Shown piece by piece: positions 44,830-57,423 of a stretch of DNA of 64,000 bases. The translations under genes were made by a program, and so were the position numbers. Under the pieces are notes generated by a model that ran no database searches, was not told the DNA's origin, and saw only the letters and a list, made by a program, of their open reading frames with translations. Within the stretch, counting starts at the first letter, position 1; each line of letters begins with the position of its first letter. Origin of the DNA: Paguma larvata (taxonomy: Eukaryota; Chordata; Mammalia; Carnivora; Viverridae); assembly GCA_030068075.1 (NCBI GenBank), contig CM057823.1:15224485-15288484 (forward strand), in the 5' to 3' direction.

Positions 44830-45980
44830 TACTAAAACAAATGGAAAAACGACTTCACATACCCAGACTGTACTGAGTAGTGAATCCTTGGTTAGGTGTC
44901 TCTTTCGAGCCATTTGGATCTAAAGAAATCAAAAGTGGAAGAACTAGTTCTCAGTGGGGCTGAGTAACATTAATTTCACTCATCTGCAAGCAGAGCTGTA
45001 ATCGTTTTGGTTTAATAGTTTTGAAGCGAAGGCGTTTCCCTACACTTGGACACATTTCTATATTGGAGGCGCGTCACCATGATAACTAATTATAAGGACC
45101 AAGTGAGAGTCAGTTCCGCCGAAGCAGCTGATTCGTGAAATGATGTCAGTCCTGGAGGCTCAAGCCTGGGCCACCTGCCTCGGTCACCCTCAATCCTGTC
45201 TCAGGTGTGCTGAACAGCTTTTTGTATTTGACTTTGGGTGAGACGCTGAAATCGACACAGTTTACTTAAAACCTCCCTCTCACCTGGGAATACTTGGGGT
45301 GTTCACATATTCACATATTTCATTCCAATCATAGGTTCTCCAAAGTTTATACACTAGAAGACAAACGGTAATGATAAAACTACTATAAATAACCTGATAT
45401 TCGCTCTCCGTATGGCGCGGTGGTTAGTTTACACGCATTATCTATTTCTCATTGTACAGTGTTTCGAAAGAAGTTTTAGGACACAGACCACGCCTCATTT
45501 TCAAATGGCCATGACTTGATGCCTTACTGCTCATAAAGCCGATGCATGCGAACACCTTCTTTTCCCTGATAACCAGTACAGAGCATGCGGTTTCTCTCTG
45601 CAGATATTATAGACTTGTTTTAACTTCCTAGCTTTTAATACGGCTTTCAATTCCTTCTCCCTCAAGCTTTTTGAAATACAGTTTATGGAAGTCCCAGTCA
45701 CCAGCGCCACCATCCCTCTGGTGAAGCTTAGCCCAGGGATGGGGTGAGGCCTGTAGGAACTCTCGGTGTCTGAGCCTGCTGGGATTGCAGAAACGCAGCT
45801 AAAAACAAGTGGCAAATGCCATCCAAGGCTGCATCCCGGCTCAGGTAGGGACACTAGAGATTCATGGAACACATGTCACCTCATTGCCAAATATCTTCTC
45901 TGGAAAAAGGATCGGTAAGTGTAATAGTGGCCATTCCGGAGAATCTAATATGGGCCCTGTGGTTTGTTAAGTGCTAATAT
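44830..45980. other. Intergenic, nothing assignable
   Basis: Unique sequence. The 113-codon minus frame at 45531-45872 shows no motif. Confidence 0.45.
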
Positions 45981-45989
45981 ATTTGTTAC

Positions 45990-46150
45990 CTCACACGACT
46001 GTGGGCTCCAGAGTCACATAACCTCAGTTCAAACCCCATCCACCTACTTACAAGCTAAGTGACTTAGGCCTCAGTTTCCTCATCGACGAAGGAAGGACGG
46101 TAGTAACACCTACCTCGCTGGATTGCTCTGATGATTGAATGGCTCGTTTT
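45990..46150 (+). repeat. MIR SINE
   Basis: 'gggctccagagtcacataac', 'cttacaagctaagtgactta' and 'ggcctcagtttcctcatcg' give the MIR core in forward orientation. Confidence 0.8.
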
Positions 46151-46239
46151 TTCTAGATAATGTCGGTTACACAGTAAACTGTATAGGAAAAACACTCTGG
46201 TGTTTCTCCTGTAAACTGGCACCCTATACCTCTGTCCTC

Positions 46240-47037
46240 TGGTCACCAAATGTGGGAATTCTGCCACACCAGCTGGGTGTCCTACAGTCCAGTTGTGACA
46301 CTGTCTACCTGGAGTTGGAATCAGACCACAAAGGTCAAGGACTCAGTCCCACAAGACTGTCCTCCCTACTTGCCCACTGCAGGCACCAATCTCAAGTCCC
46401 AATGGTCCCCTGTGCTTCTGACCAATCGGCTATAAATCGGAGGTTCCCATGACCACCTTCTTGGGTTTGATTAATTTGCCAGAGCAGCTCACGGAACTCA
46501 GGAAAACAGTTTGCTTACTAGATGATTAGTTTATTATAAATAGATGTAACTCAGGAATAGCCAGATGGAAGAGATGCAGAGGTCAAGGTATGTGATAAGG
46601 GGCTGAACTTTCCATGACCTCTCCCGGCGACGCCACCCTCCTAGAACCTCCAAGCGTTCACCAACCTTGCCCCCTTGAGTTTTTAGGGAGGCTGCATGAT
46701 GTAGGATAGTCAATTAAATCATTGACCATTAGTGGTCAATTTAACCACCAGTTCCTCTGTCCTCCCTGGAGGTCAGGAGTTGGTGCTGAATGTTCCCAGG
46801 CTATATTCTCTTGGTTGGTTCCGCTAGAAACCAGCAGCCATCTTTAGAGACTTTCCAAAAGTTACCTCATGAACATAAACTCTGTTGCAGTAGGAAGGGG
46901 GTTGTTATGAATAACAAAAGACACCTTTACCACCCTTATCATTTAGGAAACTCCAAGGGTTTGGGGAAATCCGTACCATGGACAGGATGGAAGACCAAAT
47001 ACATATTTCTTATTATAAATCACAGTATCACAGAAGC
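46240..47037 (-). repeat. MLT2-like ERVL LTR, copy B
   Basis: Homologous over its length to copy A (31876-32668). The minus strand begins CTGTGATACTGTG. It carries a polyadenylation-type AATAAA word (complement of 'tttattataaataga', about 46530) and ends near ACATTTGGTGACC, which resembles an ERVL primer site. Old, solo-looking. Confidence 0.6.
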
Positions 47038-47044
47038 ACTTGAC

Positions 47045-47235
47045 ATATCTATTTTAATCTGAGTCCTCAACAACAACCCTGACTAGCAGCTATTGTTATT
47101 CTCATTTACAACTGAGGAAATAAGCTCAGAGTAACGAAGCAGTTTTCTTGGGTCACACAGCAAGAAAAGATGCTTATATTTGTACCTGAGCTGCTGGATC
47201 TGACTCTACAATTCAACTTGTTTTCTCTATACCAC
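47045..47235 (-). repeat. MIR SINE
   Basis: 'acaactgaggaaataagctc' and 'gggtcacacagcaagaaaag' are the complement of the MIR core. Confidence 0.7.
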
Positions 47236-47239
47236 GCAG

Positions 47240-48715
47240 CTTCATGAGCAAGAATAGAAGTTACACATGAGAACCAAGCGCAACCTTATAGGACAGAGAA
47301 GGCTGGCTGAGTCATGTCTGACCTTCATTTTTATTTTGGTCAAAATATCTGGAAACGAGATTCGATCTAAATCTTTTTCAGGATATAATTATTATGACAA
47401 TGAATTGGGAGCTCTAAATTTTGAGGAGCTATTTTATGAGATGTGGGGAAATTAATCATTTCTTCAGAGGTATGTAACAGCCGTGTGTTGAATGTGGCCT
47501 GGAGTTTCAAGTTTTCTTGTAAAACTGCTCTTCCTGTTTTTGTTCGTATATGAACCAATTTAAGTATTTCCCTGATTCCTAAATTACGTATTGCCTGTAC
47601 CACAGCTTTGATATTTTGGTTTATTTCTACATAACTTGTGTGACTAGAAAAAGCTAGAAAAGACTAGAAAAACTTAAGCTTTTCTTTTTTATGTTCTTTC
47701 CCCCCACCCAAGAATTAGAAATGCTTTCTTCTAGAGACAAGAATCCATGAAAATTGAGAGAGCTTAGGAAGTAACAACAGCGTAACACACTTTTCTTTCT
47801 CTCCAAGCTGTCGATAACTGGAATAGTTCAGGCATCACATCTAATCTCTTACATAAGTCTTATGCAAGAGATGTGAGCCAGTTCTTTCCTGAAACAGTGC
47901 CAGAGCTAATTCAGATATTGAAGGGCTTTTGCTTCCTAATATTCCTGGTAAGCATGGCATGCGCTTACTTTTCTTAGTTCACTCAGGTTATTTTTAGATC
48001 AGTTGGGTAAACACACACACACATTTATAAACATCCTTGCCAACACAGTGAAAGCTCATATTGTGTTAGTTCAAGTATACTTAGCCTGGGCGGGGACGGA
48101 GAAAGGAAGAGAGAAGTTTGGGATGATTAGCACCCCTGTCTTAATCTTTTGTAGAAACATATACCATAACTGAAGACATTTTTAAAACAAGCTATCATTA
48201 TTCGTCAGCCCTTTTGTAGGACATAACTTTAGTACAGAGGGCTGGCTGCCCTGTTCGTTGGCTGGGGAATTTGATTTTTCTTGTTCTCCAAGAGAAGAGG
48301 GAGGGAGGCAGCTGAACGTCCGTGACTCCGGTCAAGAACAAAGAGGATAAATTAGGTCTCAGATCCCATTTTGACCATAAGAGCAAAGAGTAGCAAAGAG
48401 GGAATGTGAAGAGAAAAACAAAAGATACAATTCAATGAAACTCCTAGACTCTTCATTTAGAGCTCAGACTTCTAGGATAGCCGTCTTAGTCTTGTTAAGT
48501 CTTAGTCTTAAGCCCTCTTACTCTTCTAAGTCTTATGTCTTTCTGCTTCCCAGGTGGAAGTAGGTAGTAGCTGCTTTTTGTAGCTATTTCTCTTAGAATA
48601 TTAATTAACCCAGCATTACCTCAGAGCAGCTACTGTTCTAGTCACAGGGAATACAGCATTGAACGAATTCCTCTTGGTTCCTGCCTTCGCGGGATTAACG
48701 TGGAGGATATGATCC
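47240..48715. other. Intergenic, nothing assignable
   Basis: Unique sequence with small local repeats: 'gactagaaaaagctagaaaa' near 47641 and 'cttagtctt' words at 48486-48530. Confidence 0.45.
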
Positions 48716-48722
48716 AGTACAA

Positions 48723-48880
48723 CGGTTCTCATCCCTGGCTGCACTTAGAATCAACCAGAAACTTTTATGAAATATCACGCCTGGGCCTGCCCTCCTGGGG
48801 GATACTTATTTACTTGGTTTGAAGTGGAGTCAGGGGGTAGCCAAGTTTGAAAGTTACTCAACTGGGGGGATGGTGGTGTC
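48723..48880 (+). mobile_element. MER3-like hAT DNA transposon fragment
   Basis: 'cggttctcatccctggctgc' followed by 'acttagaatcaacc' resembles the MER3 5' terminus. The rest is diverged. Confidence 0.55.
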
Positions 48881-49217
48881 AGGATGTTATGTCATCATGT
48901 TCTTTGGTCTTTCACTTAAACTATTTTCTCAAAGTGTGTATTCATATCTCTAATGATATGTGAGGTGAATTTAGGTAGCTTAAAGATGAGTGTTTCTTAT
49001 CTGAATAGTTCACATTTACTTAAAAATATGTATGCCTGGCATGCCAAACTGGTAAATTGACAGCTGTTTTTGCTCTGTACAATAGCATGGGAGTTTCCTT
49101 TAAAATAAATGAATTCAAACTAAAAATTGAGTCAGTTTAGATAAAATATTGACTAACAATGAGGATATTGCAGAAATCATGAAGCTGGTATGACAATGAC
49201 CCCAAATTAGGGACACT

Positions 49218-49220
49218 GAT

Positions 49221-49256
<36 letters not shown>

Positions 49257-49262
49257 TTTATT
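49218..49262 (+). repeat. (TTTA)n microsatellite
   Basis: About ten tetranucleotide units at the tail of the adjacent reverse SINE, from which it probably expanded. Confidence 0.9.
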
Positions 49263-49471
49263 TTTAAGTTTATTTATTGTGAGAGAGAGAGTACGAGCTG
49301 GGGAGGGGCAGAGAGAGAGAGGGAGGGAGAGAGACAGAGAGAGAATCCCAAGCAGGCTCCGCACATCAGTGCAGAGCCCAACATGGGCCTGGAACCCATG
49401 AACTAAGAGCTCATGACCTGAGCTGAAATCATGAGTTGGTCGCTTAACCTACTAAGCCACCCAGCCACCCC
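49263..49471 (-). mobile_element. CAN-SINE
   Basis: Reverse copy with a long GA-rich run, ending 'ccacccagccacccc'. Confidence 0.9.
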
Positions 49472-49486
49472 TATTTTATTTAATTT

Positions 49487-49677
49487 TTTAATATTTATTT
49501 ATTTTGAGAGACAGGGTGTGTGTGCAGTTGGGGGAGGGGCAGAGAGAGAGGAAGAGAGAGAATCCAAGCAAGCTCTGCAGAACCTGACACTGGGCTTAAT
49601 CTCACAAAACATGAGATCGTGACCTGAGCCAAAGTCTAGAGTCAGATGCTTAACCCACTGAGTCACCCAGGCACCCC
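49487..49677 (-). mobile_element. CAN-SINE next to the previous one
   Basis: Second reverse copy only about 15 bases away, ending 'cacccaggcacccc'. Lacks part of the middle. Confidence 0.9.
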
Positions 49678-50239
49678 TAGAAATGCTCATTTAAACGGTA
49701 TGAGAAAATCAATGTGAGGTTAAAAGATGGCATGGGTTGTCTGAATTACATCTTGGTGGCTCCTATGCGTACATCGTCTTCGAGATGAGAAGGAAGCGAA
49801 GCTGACTTTGTTCAGTTTCCTAAACAACTACTTAACTAATGGTCACTTTGCTTGATGGCCCAGTTGCTCAAAGCCACATCATTGAATGATCATGTAACCA
49901 ACTGGCCAAATGGATGCTGAGAGACTAAATATCTTAAAGCAAGTCTTTTGGTGTTTTGCCCTGGGGAGTAGAAGCAAATATATGGGAAAGATCTGGTATG
50001 GGACCTACGTCCTCAAAGTAGAGAGTAGGTTGCACTGAAGTCAAGCTCCCATTATGCGTTAGAGAAGTATTCTAGTATCTAAGATTTGAAACACACTTGA
50101 GATTCACGTTTGACTGAGCTGGGCCCAGAAATTCATGGTGAGATGATTGAGGTGACATTGAGGAAAAGGTACAATTAAACAATAAAAAACCATCAGTAAC
50201 ATAACAGTTGGTGGAAGTAAATTTATTTCCACCGAATGG

Positions 50240-50785
50240 TGTTTTAGTGAGTCAGCTGCTTGACACACTGGCTTCCACAAAGCAAATTTGCTTTAGAGTA
50301 ATTGTTACTCTCCTTATGACAAATGGGAATACACTGTTCTGTGAGTCTTTCTACCTTCTCTGTAGAGGCCACTTTTAGGCAACAACTTGAAGAGTGGAAA
50401 CCTGAGTAAGGTGGAAGGGTCCACAGTGGCCCCCTACCCTCTGGTTGCATACAAACAGGCCATCAGGCGACTCACCTGAAAATATCCATAAGCCCTAACT
50501 GACCAATGGGTTACTTACATTGGGACACAGGTACCAAAAAGGAAAAATTAATATGTTCTCATACCTTCTTCACCTTCCCCCTTAACTCCAGCCCCCCACC
50601 ACTGCCTCTTGGCAGATAGTTTCTCCCTTGCTGTCCTGCTTGCTGCTCCCCCACAGTATATTCAATAAACTTCTATCTCCTTCATTCTGCCTTATATGAC
50701 TTCTGCTGCTGCCCACCTCTCTGGCCTCCACCTGATCAGGTCACTGAGTGTTTGGTAGGGCACCCCCACACCTGACTGGGACACC
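50240..50785 (+). repeat. Probable solo retroviral LTR
   Basis: A CCAATGGG box (about 50502), an AATAAA signal at 50664 in 'attcaataaacttctatctc' and a pyrimidine-rich R/U5 stretch up to '...gcacccccaca' have the layout of a class I LTR. Boundaries and family are uncertain; no internal sequence follows. Confidence 0.4.
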
Positions 50786-51175
50786 CCACATTCTCTAGAC
50801 GGCTAAATTTTGGAAGTGCTGTGTTACAACTTTGTGTTCCCTGAAGTGCCTGACTGGAATTAACTGGCTGATCAGGAAAAAGACCTAAGGTATGTCTGGG
50901 TACAGTACCCTTTTCCTCACATTGCCACTTAGGGCACACAGTCCCAAATTCAAGCATCAACTGAGTCTAGTCAGTCCAAATATCTACTGATAGGAATGAC
51001 GAATATGAGATGTATCCATCTATCTATGAATAGAAGATGAAGTTTTATAAGAATCTCAAAAACCCAAATAATTGAAAAAGACTAATTTCACTCCATACAT
51101 CATGAACTATATACATTTAGTTATAAAGTTTAATTAATAATTTAAATGAGCAATTTTTAGTATACAGTGAGAATT

Positions 51176-51379
51176 TTTTTTAAAAATTTTATTTTTTATT
51201 TTTGAGAAAGAGAATAAGCTGGGGAGGGCAGAGAGAGAGGGAGACACAGAATCAGAAGCAGGATCCAGGCTCTGAACTGTCAGCACAGAGCCCAATTCTG
51301 GGCTCAAACTCAGGAACTCCAAGATCATGACCTGAGCTGAAGTTGGACATTTAACCAACTGAGCCGCCCTGGCACCCCT
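51176..51379 (-). mobile_element. CAN-SINE with target duplication
   Basis: Reverse copy ending 'gccgccctggcacccc'. 'agtgagaatt' and 'ggtgagaatt' flank it. Confidence 0.9.
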
Positions 51380-52019
51380 TCGGTGAGAATTCAAATACCT
51401 ATTTATATATTTTCTTCCCAGCAGGTGTTAACTTGTTGACTTCCTTCCTTGATATGACTGGTAGAATTGTTTCTGTTCTAATCTGGTCAGGGCTCTCATC
51501 TTACACTGAGCCTCCAGGTTCTGTTGAACTTAATATCTATATGTGTCTTTATATATCTTCTGTGGGATTTTCATCCCACAGTGTTTTGGATTAAAGGCAG
51601 AAAACAGTCCCTTGTAGTATAAATGGTCAAAGTGCCAATTTTAGATGCAATCTTCACCTGCTATGCTTAAAGGGGTTGCTTTCCTCCATGGATCCCTGTT
51701 AGTCACTGGCTACATAATGGGAATGTCTCCCCTCTTTATTACTGATCTTGCATTTCTTCCTCTGACTCAAACTTCTGTATTCTGCCTTATGAGGGCAATA
51801 GAAACATTTAAAACTTGGTAACTTCAAGCAGGAAGAGTGCTTTTCTGATCTGACCTGAGCATATATGATCCTTCTACTGTTCCAACACTTTCAGTCAAAG
51901 ACCATTAAGTGCTCTATCTGGCAGCAGAACTTCAAGGTTTTACTGCTTACCAATTTCATACTCATTATTATACATGCCTCATTAGGGTTATGTTACCCAT
52001 ACTAAGCATAGAATAAAAC
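51380..52019. other. Intergenic, nothing assignable
   Basis: AT-rich unique sequence immediately before the L1. Confidence 0.45.
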
Positions 52020-52381
52020 AAAGACAACAGAAAGGAACTCAGATGAGTGTGGGGCACACGACCGCCCAGCAAATCGCACTGCACCTGCAACTCGGACAGA
52101 GATGAGGATGAAAACAGAGGAGTGATTTGAGACTCCAGGTCCGCGAAGAAGGGACTGGGAGGGGGGGCGCCATTGTGGTCGCACATACCCACAAAGCTAA
52201 ACCCTAGGATTTCAATCTGCCAGCGGTGGAGGAGGGACCCAGCCTACACCAGGCCACGCCCCTCCTCATACAAGAGACGCCTTTCTGCAGGAGTGATAGC
52301 CACGGAGACACAAATACTGCAGCATTGCCTAGATTAATTCCAGAGATACCTGGGAAATAAACCAATACACACCTAGCCAAA

Positions 52382-53269
52382 GTGACAAAACGGAAGAACT
52401 CCCCTCAAAAGAATGTACAGGAAATAGTGACAGTGCAAGAAATGATGAAAGCAGACATAAGCAACTTAACAGAACAAGAATATAGAATGATAAACATAAA
52501 AATACTTGCTGGGCTTGAAAAAAAGCATAGAAGAAAGCAGTGGGACCCTCGAGGCAGAGATCAAGGTCCTAAAAAATGGTCGGGAGGAATTAAAAAATGC
52601 CTTAAATGAGGGGCAAAACAAATTGGAGGTGGCCACAGCACGAATTGAAGAGGCAGAAGAGAGAATAGGTAAATTCGAAGATAAAATTATGGAAAAGGAG
52701 GAAGCAGAGAAAAAGAGAGAGAAACTGATTCAGGAACAGGAAAGGAGAATTTGAAAGCTGAGCAATGCAATCAAATGAATAATATCCATATTATAGGAAT
52801 TCCAGAGGAAGAAGAGAGAGAGAAAGAAGTTGAAGGGGTACTTGAACGAATCATCGCTGAGAACTTCCCCAACATGAAGAAGGAAATGGGCATTGAAATC
52901 CAAGAGGCACAGAGAACTCCCCTCACACATAACCTGAATAGACCCTCAGCAAGACACATCATAGTGAAGCTGGGAAAATACAAAGACAGACAATCTGAAA
53001 GCAGCTAGGGATAAACGGGCCTTAACATACAAAGGCAGACACATTGGGGTAGTAGCAGACTTACCCACAGAAACTTGGCAAGCCAAAAGGAATGGCAGGA
53101 AATCTTCAGTGTGATGAACAGGAAGGATATGCAGCCAAGAATCCTTTACCCAGCCAGCCTGTCATTCAGAATGGAAGGAGAGATAAAGGTCTTCCCAAAC
53201 AAACAAAAACTGAAGGAATACATCACAAATAAACCAATCTTACAAGAGTTCCTGAGGGGGACTCTATGA
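52382..53269 (+). pseudogene. L1 ORF1 (RNA-binding protein), broken
   Basis: Starts MTKRKNSPQKN. A coiled-coil stretch rich in Glu and Lys follows (about 52510-52740). Then come the RRM-type region with NIHIIGIPEEEE (about 52790) and a C-terminal domain ending PILQEFLRGTL before a stop at 53269. A frameshift near 52505, a stop at 52752-52754 and a further frameshift near 53000 break it. The intact protein would be an RNA-binding trimer that packages L1 RNA. Confidence 0.88.
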
Positions 53270-53314
53270 AGGAAAGGTTGCAAGGAACACAGCACCAGAG
53301 ACATCCTGACAAGC

Positions 53315-56300
53315 ATGAAGTCTACAGATAACACAGTGACTCTAAACCCATACTTTTCAATATTAATGCTGAATGTAAATGGACTAAATGCTCCAATTAA
53401 AAGACACAGGGGAACAAAATGGATTAAAAAACAAGACCTATCTATGTGCTGTCTTCAAGAGACACATTTTAGACCTGAGGACACCTTCAGATTGAAAGTG
53501 AGGGGATAGAGAACTATCTACCATGCTATGGGAAGTCAGAAGAAAGCTGGAGTAGCCACGCCTATATCAGACAAACTAGACTTTAAAGTAAAAGCTGTAA
53601 TAAGAGATGAAAAAGGGCATTATATAATAATCACAGGGACTATCCAGCAGGAAGAGCTAACAATTATAAACATCTACGTGCCAAATTCTGGGGCACTCAA
53701 ATTTGTAAAGCAACTAATTACAAACGTAAGCAATCTTATTGATAAAAATGTACTAATTGCAGGGGACCTTAATACCCCACTCACAGCACTGGATAGATCC
53801 ACTAAACGGAGAATCACCATAGAAACAATGGCCCTGAATGACACATTGGAACAGATGGGCCTGACAGACATCTTCAAGGCCCTTCATCCAGAAGCAAAGG
53901 AATTTATATTCTTCTCAAATGCACACAGTACATTTTGCAAGATAGACCATATTTTGGGGCACAAGGAAGCGCTGAAAAAATATAAAAAAATTGAGATCAT
54001 ACCATGCACACTTTCAGACCACAATGCTTTGAAACTTGAAATCAACCACAGGAGAAAGCCTGGAAAACCCCCAAAAACTTGGAGGCTAAGGAACAACCTA
54101 CTAAAAGACGAGTGGGTCAACCAAGCAATCAGAGAAGAAATTAAAAAATACTTGGAAACAAATGAAAATGAAAAAAAAAAAAAAACAATCCAAATGCTTT
54201 GGGATGTGGCAAAGGCAGTTCTGAGAGGTAAATATATTGCAATCCAGACTTCTCTCAAGAAACAAGAAAAATCACTAACACAAATTCTAACAGCACGCCT
54301 AAAGGGACTAGAAGCAGAACAGCTAAGACAACCCAAACCTAGCAGAAAGAGAGCAATAACAAAGATCAGGGCAGAAATTAACATATGGAAACAGAAAAAG
54401 TAGTGGGAACAGATCAATGAAACCAAGAGCTGGTTCTTTGAAAAAATAAACAAAATTAATAAACCTCTAGCCAGGCTTCTCAAAAAGAAAAGAGAGAGAA
54501 CCCAAATCGATAAAATCATGAACGAAAATGGAGTGATTACAACCAATCCCTCAGAAAAGCAAGAAATCATTAGAGAATATTGTGAAAAACTATATACCGT
54601 CAAATTGGACAACCTGGAAGAAATAGACAAATTCCTAAACAGCCACAAGCTACCAAAACTCAAACAGGAAGAAATAGAAATCTTGAACAGACCCATAACT
54701 ACTGAAGAAATTGAATCAGTTATCAAAAATCTCCCCACAAATAAAAGCCCTGGACCAGATGGCTTCCCTGGAGAATTTTATCAGACATTTAAAACAAAGT
54801 TAATACCTATCCTCCTCAAGCTGTTCCAAAAAATAGATGGAAGGAAAACCCCCAGACTCATTCCATGAAGCCAGCATCACTTTGATTCCAAAACCAGAGA
54901 CCCAGCAAAAAAAGAGAACTACAGGCCAATATTCTTGATGAATATGAATGCAAAAATTCTTATCAAGATAGTAGCAAATAGAACCCAACAGCGTATAAAA
55001 GGAATTATTCACCATGATCAAATGGGATTCATCCCTGGGTTGCAGGGCTGGTTTAATATTTGCAAATCAATCAAGGTGATACATCACATTAACAAAAGAA
55101 AAGATAAGAACCATATGATTCTGTCAATAGATGCAGAGAAAGCATTTGACAAAATACAGCATCCTTTCCTAATAAAAACTCTCGAGAAAGTCGGGATAGA
55201 AGGAACACACTTAGGCATCATAAAAGCCATTTATGAACAGCCCGCAGCTGTAATATCATCCTCAATGGGGAAAAACTGAGAGCCTTCCCCCTGAGATTAG
55301 GAACACGACAGGGATGTCCACTCTCACCACTGCTATTCGACATAGTGTTGGAGGTCCTAGCATCAGCAATCAGACAAGAAAGCAAAATAAAAGGCATCAG
55401 GATAGGCAAGGATTAAGTCAAACTTTCACTTTTCACCGACGACATGATACTATACATGGAAAACGTGACAGAATCCACCAAAAGCCTACTAGCACTGATT
55501 CATGAATTCACGAAGTTGCAGGGTACAAAATCAATGTACAGAAATCGGTTGCATTCCTTTACACCAACAATGAAGCAATAGAAAGAGAAATAAAGAAGCA
55601 AATCCCATTCACAATTGCACTAAAACCCAAAAAATACCTAGGAATAAACCTAACCAAAGATGTAAAAGATCTCTACGCTGAAAACTATAAACAACTTATG
55701 AAGGAAATTGAGGAAGACACAAGGAAATGGAAAAATATCCCATGCTCATGGATTGGAAGAGTAAATATTGTTAAAATGGCAATACTACCCAAAGCAATCT
55801 ACACATTCAATGCAATCTCAATAAAAATTGCACCAGCATTCTTCTCAAAGCTAGAGAAAACAATCTTAAAATTTGTATGAAACCACAAAAGACCCTGAAT
55901 AGCCAAAGTAATATTGAAGAAGAAAACCAAAGTGGGAGGCATCACAATCCCAGACTTTAACCTCTACTACAAAGTTGTAATAATCAAGAGAGTATGGTAT
56001 TGGCACAAAAAAAGACATATAGACCAATGGAATAAAATAGAGAACCCAGAAATGGACCCACAAGCATATGGCCAACTAATCTTTGACAAAGCAGGAAAGA
56101 GTATCCAATGGAAAAAAGACAGCCTCTTTAACAAATGGTGCTGGGCGAACTGGACAGCAACATGCAGAGGAATGAAGCTAGACCACTTTCCTTCACCACT
56201 CACAAAAATAAACTCAAAATGGATGAAGAACGTGAATGTGAGACAGGAAATCATCAAAAGCCTAGAGGAGAAAGCAGGAAAAAACCTTTTTGTCCTGAGC

Positions 56301-57163
56301 TGCGGCAATTTCCTATGCGACACATCTCCAAAGGCGAGCGAATTAAAAACAAAAATGAACTATTGGGACCTCATCAAGATAAAAAGCTTCTGCAAGGCAA
56401 AGGAAACAACCAACAAAACCAATAGACAACCGACAGAATGGGAAAGGATAATTGCAAATGACATATCAGATAAAGGACTAGTATGTAAAATCTATAAAGA
56501 ACTTACCAAACTCCACACCTGAAAAATAAATAATCCAGTGAAGAAATGGGTGGAAGATATGAATAGACACTTCTCCAAAGAGGACATTCAGATGGCCAAC
56601 AGACACATGAAACGATGCTCAATGTCACTCATCATCAGGAAATACAAATCAATACCATAATGATACCACCTCACACCAGTCAGAGTGGCTAAAATGAATA
56701 AATCAGGAAACTATAGATGCTGGCGAGGATGTGAAGAAGCAGGCATCCTCCTACACTGTTGGTGGGAATGCAAACCGGTGCAGCCACTCTGGAAAATGGT
56801 GTGGAGGTTCCTCAAAAAAATGGAAATAGAGCTACTGTATGACCAGTGATAGCACTGCTAGGAATCTACCCAAGAGACACAAGAGTGCTGATGCATAGGG
56901 GCACGTGTACCCCAATGGTCATAGCAGCACTTTCAACAATAGCCAAATCATGGAAAGAGACTAAGTGTCCATCAACTGGTGAATGGATAAAGATGATGTG
57001 GTGTATATATATATATACAATGGAATATTATGCAGCAATGGGGAAGAATGAAATCTGGCCATGCATAGCAACATGGTTGGAACTGGAGGGTATTATGCTA
57101 AGTGAAATAAGTCAGTCAGAAAAAGACAGATACCATATGTTTCCACGCAGAGGTGGAATTTGA
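53315..57163 (+). pseudogene. L1 ORF2 (endonuclease and reverse transcriptase), broken
   Basis: About 3.85 kb, the usual ORF2 length. The N-terminal AP-type endonuclease shows LNVNGLNAPIKRHR, AGDLNTPL and SDHNALKLEI; the region before RT has [17 protein letters not shown] shows [26 protein letters not shown], then [13 protein letters not shown] and FTDDMILY. The usual FADD is FTDD, with both Asp kept. The C-terminal region ends with CPSTGEWIKMMW and YHMFPRRGGI. Disruptions: stops at 53507 and 54401, a short shifted segment at about 54845-54885, a frameshift near 55250, further shifts to 55914, a stop at 56521 and another shift before 56846. Confidence 0.92.
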
Positions 57164-57417
57164 GAGACTTAGCAGAAAACCATGGGGGAGGAGAAGAGGG
57201 GAACGGAAAAAAGATACAGAGAAGGAGGGAGACCAAACATAAGAGACTCTCAAAGACTAAGAACAAACTGAGGGGTGAGGGGGGTGTGGGTGATGGGCAC
57301 AGAGGAGGGCACTTGTTGGGATGAGCACTGGGTGTTGTATGGAAACCAATTTGACAATAAAGTATTTAAAAACAAAAACTCGTTGGAGAAGAAACTGAAA
57401 AAAAAAAAAAAAAAAGA
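57164..57417 (+). other. L1 3' UTR and A tail
   Basis: G-rich 'gaggggtgaggggggtgtgg' around 57269, then 'gttgtatggaaaccaatttg' and the AATAAA signal. A second A-rich stretch ends in an 18-base A run. Confidence 0.8.
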
Positions 57418-57423
57418 CAACAA

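Larger units (their letters stand above)
52030..57417 (+). mobile_element. LINE-1, nearly full length, disabled
   Basis: A short 5' UTR (52030-52381), ORF1 (52382-53269), ORF2 (53315-57163), a 3' UTR with AATAAA at about 57356 and an A tail lie in order. The target duplication aaagacaaca occurs at 52020-52029 and directly after the A tail at about 57414-57423. The length (5.4 kb) suggests 5' truncation within the UTR. Both ORFs are broken by stops and frameshifts, so it cannot move by itself. Retention of a clean target duplication and of nearly all the coding sequence indicates a fairly recent carnivore-lineage insertion. Confidence 0.92.

Noticed and set aside
31876..47037. Interpretation of the whole interval as one intact ERVL provirus
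   Set aside because: No ERVL coding remnants were found between the two LTRs; the retroviral genes there belong to a different, gammaretrovirus-like element.
53884..54738. 284-codon minus-strand frame rich in hydrophobic residues
   Set aside because: It is the complement of L1 ORF2. A-rich coding DNA gives Phe/Leu/Ser-rich antisense frames.
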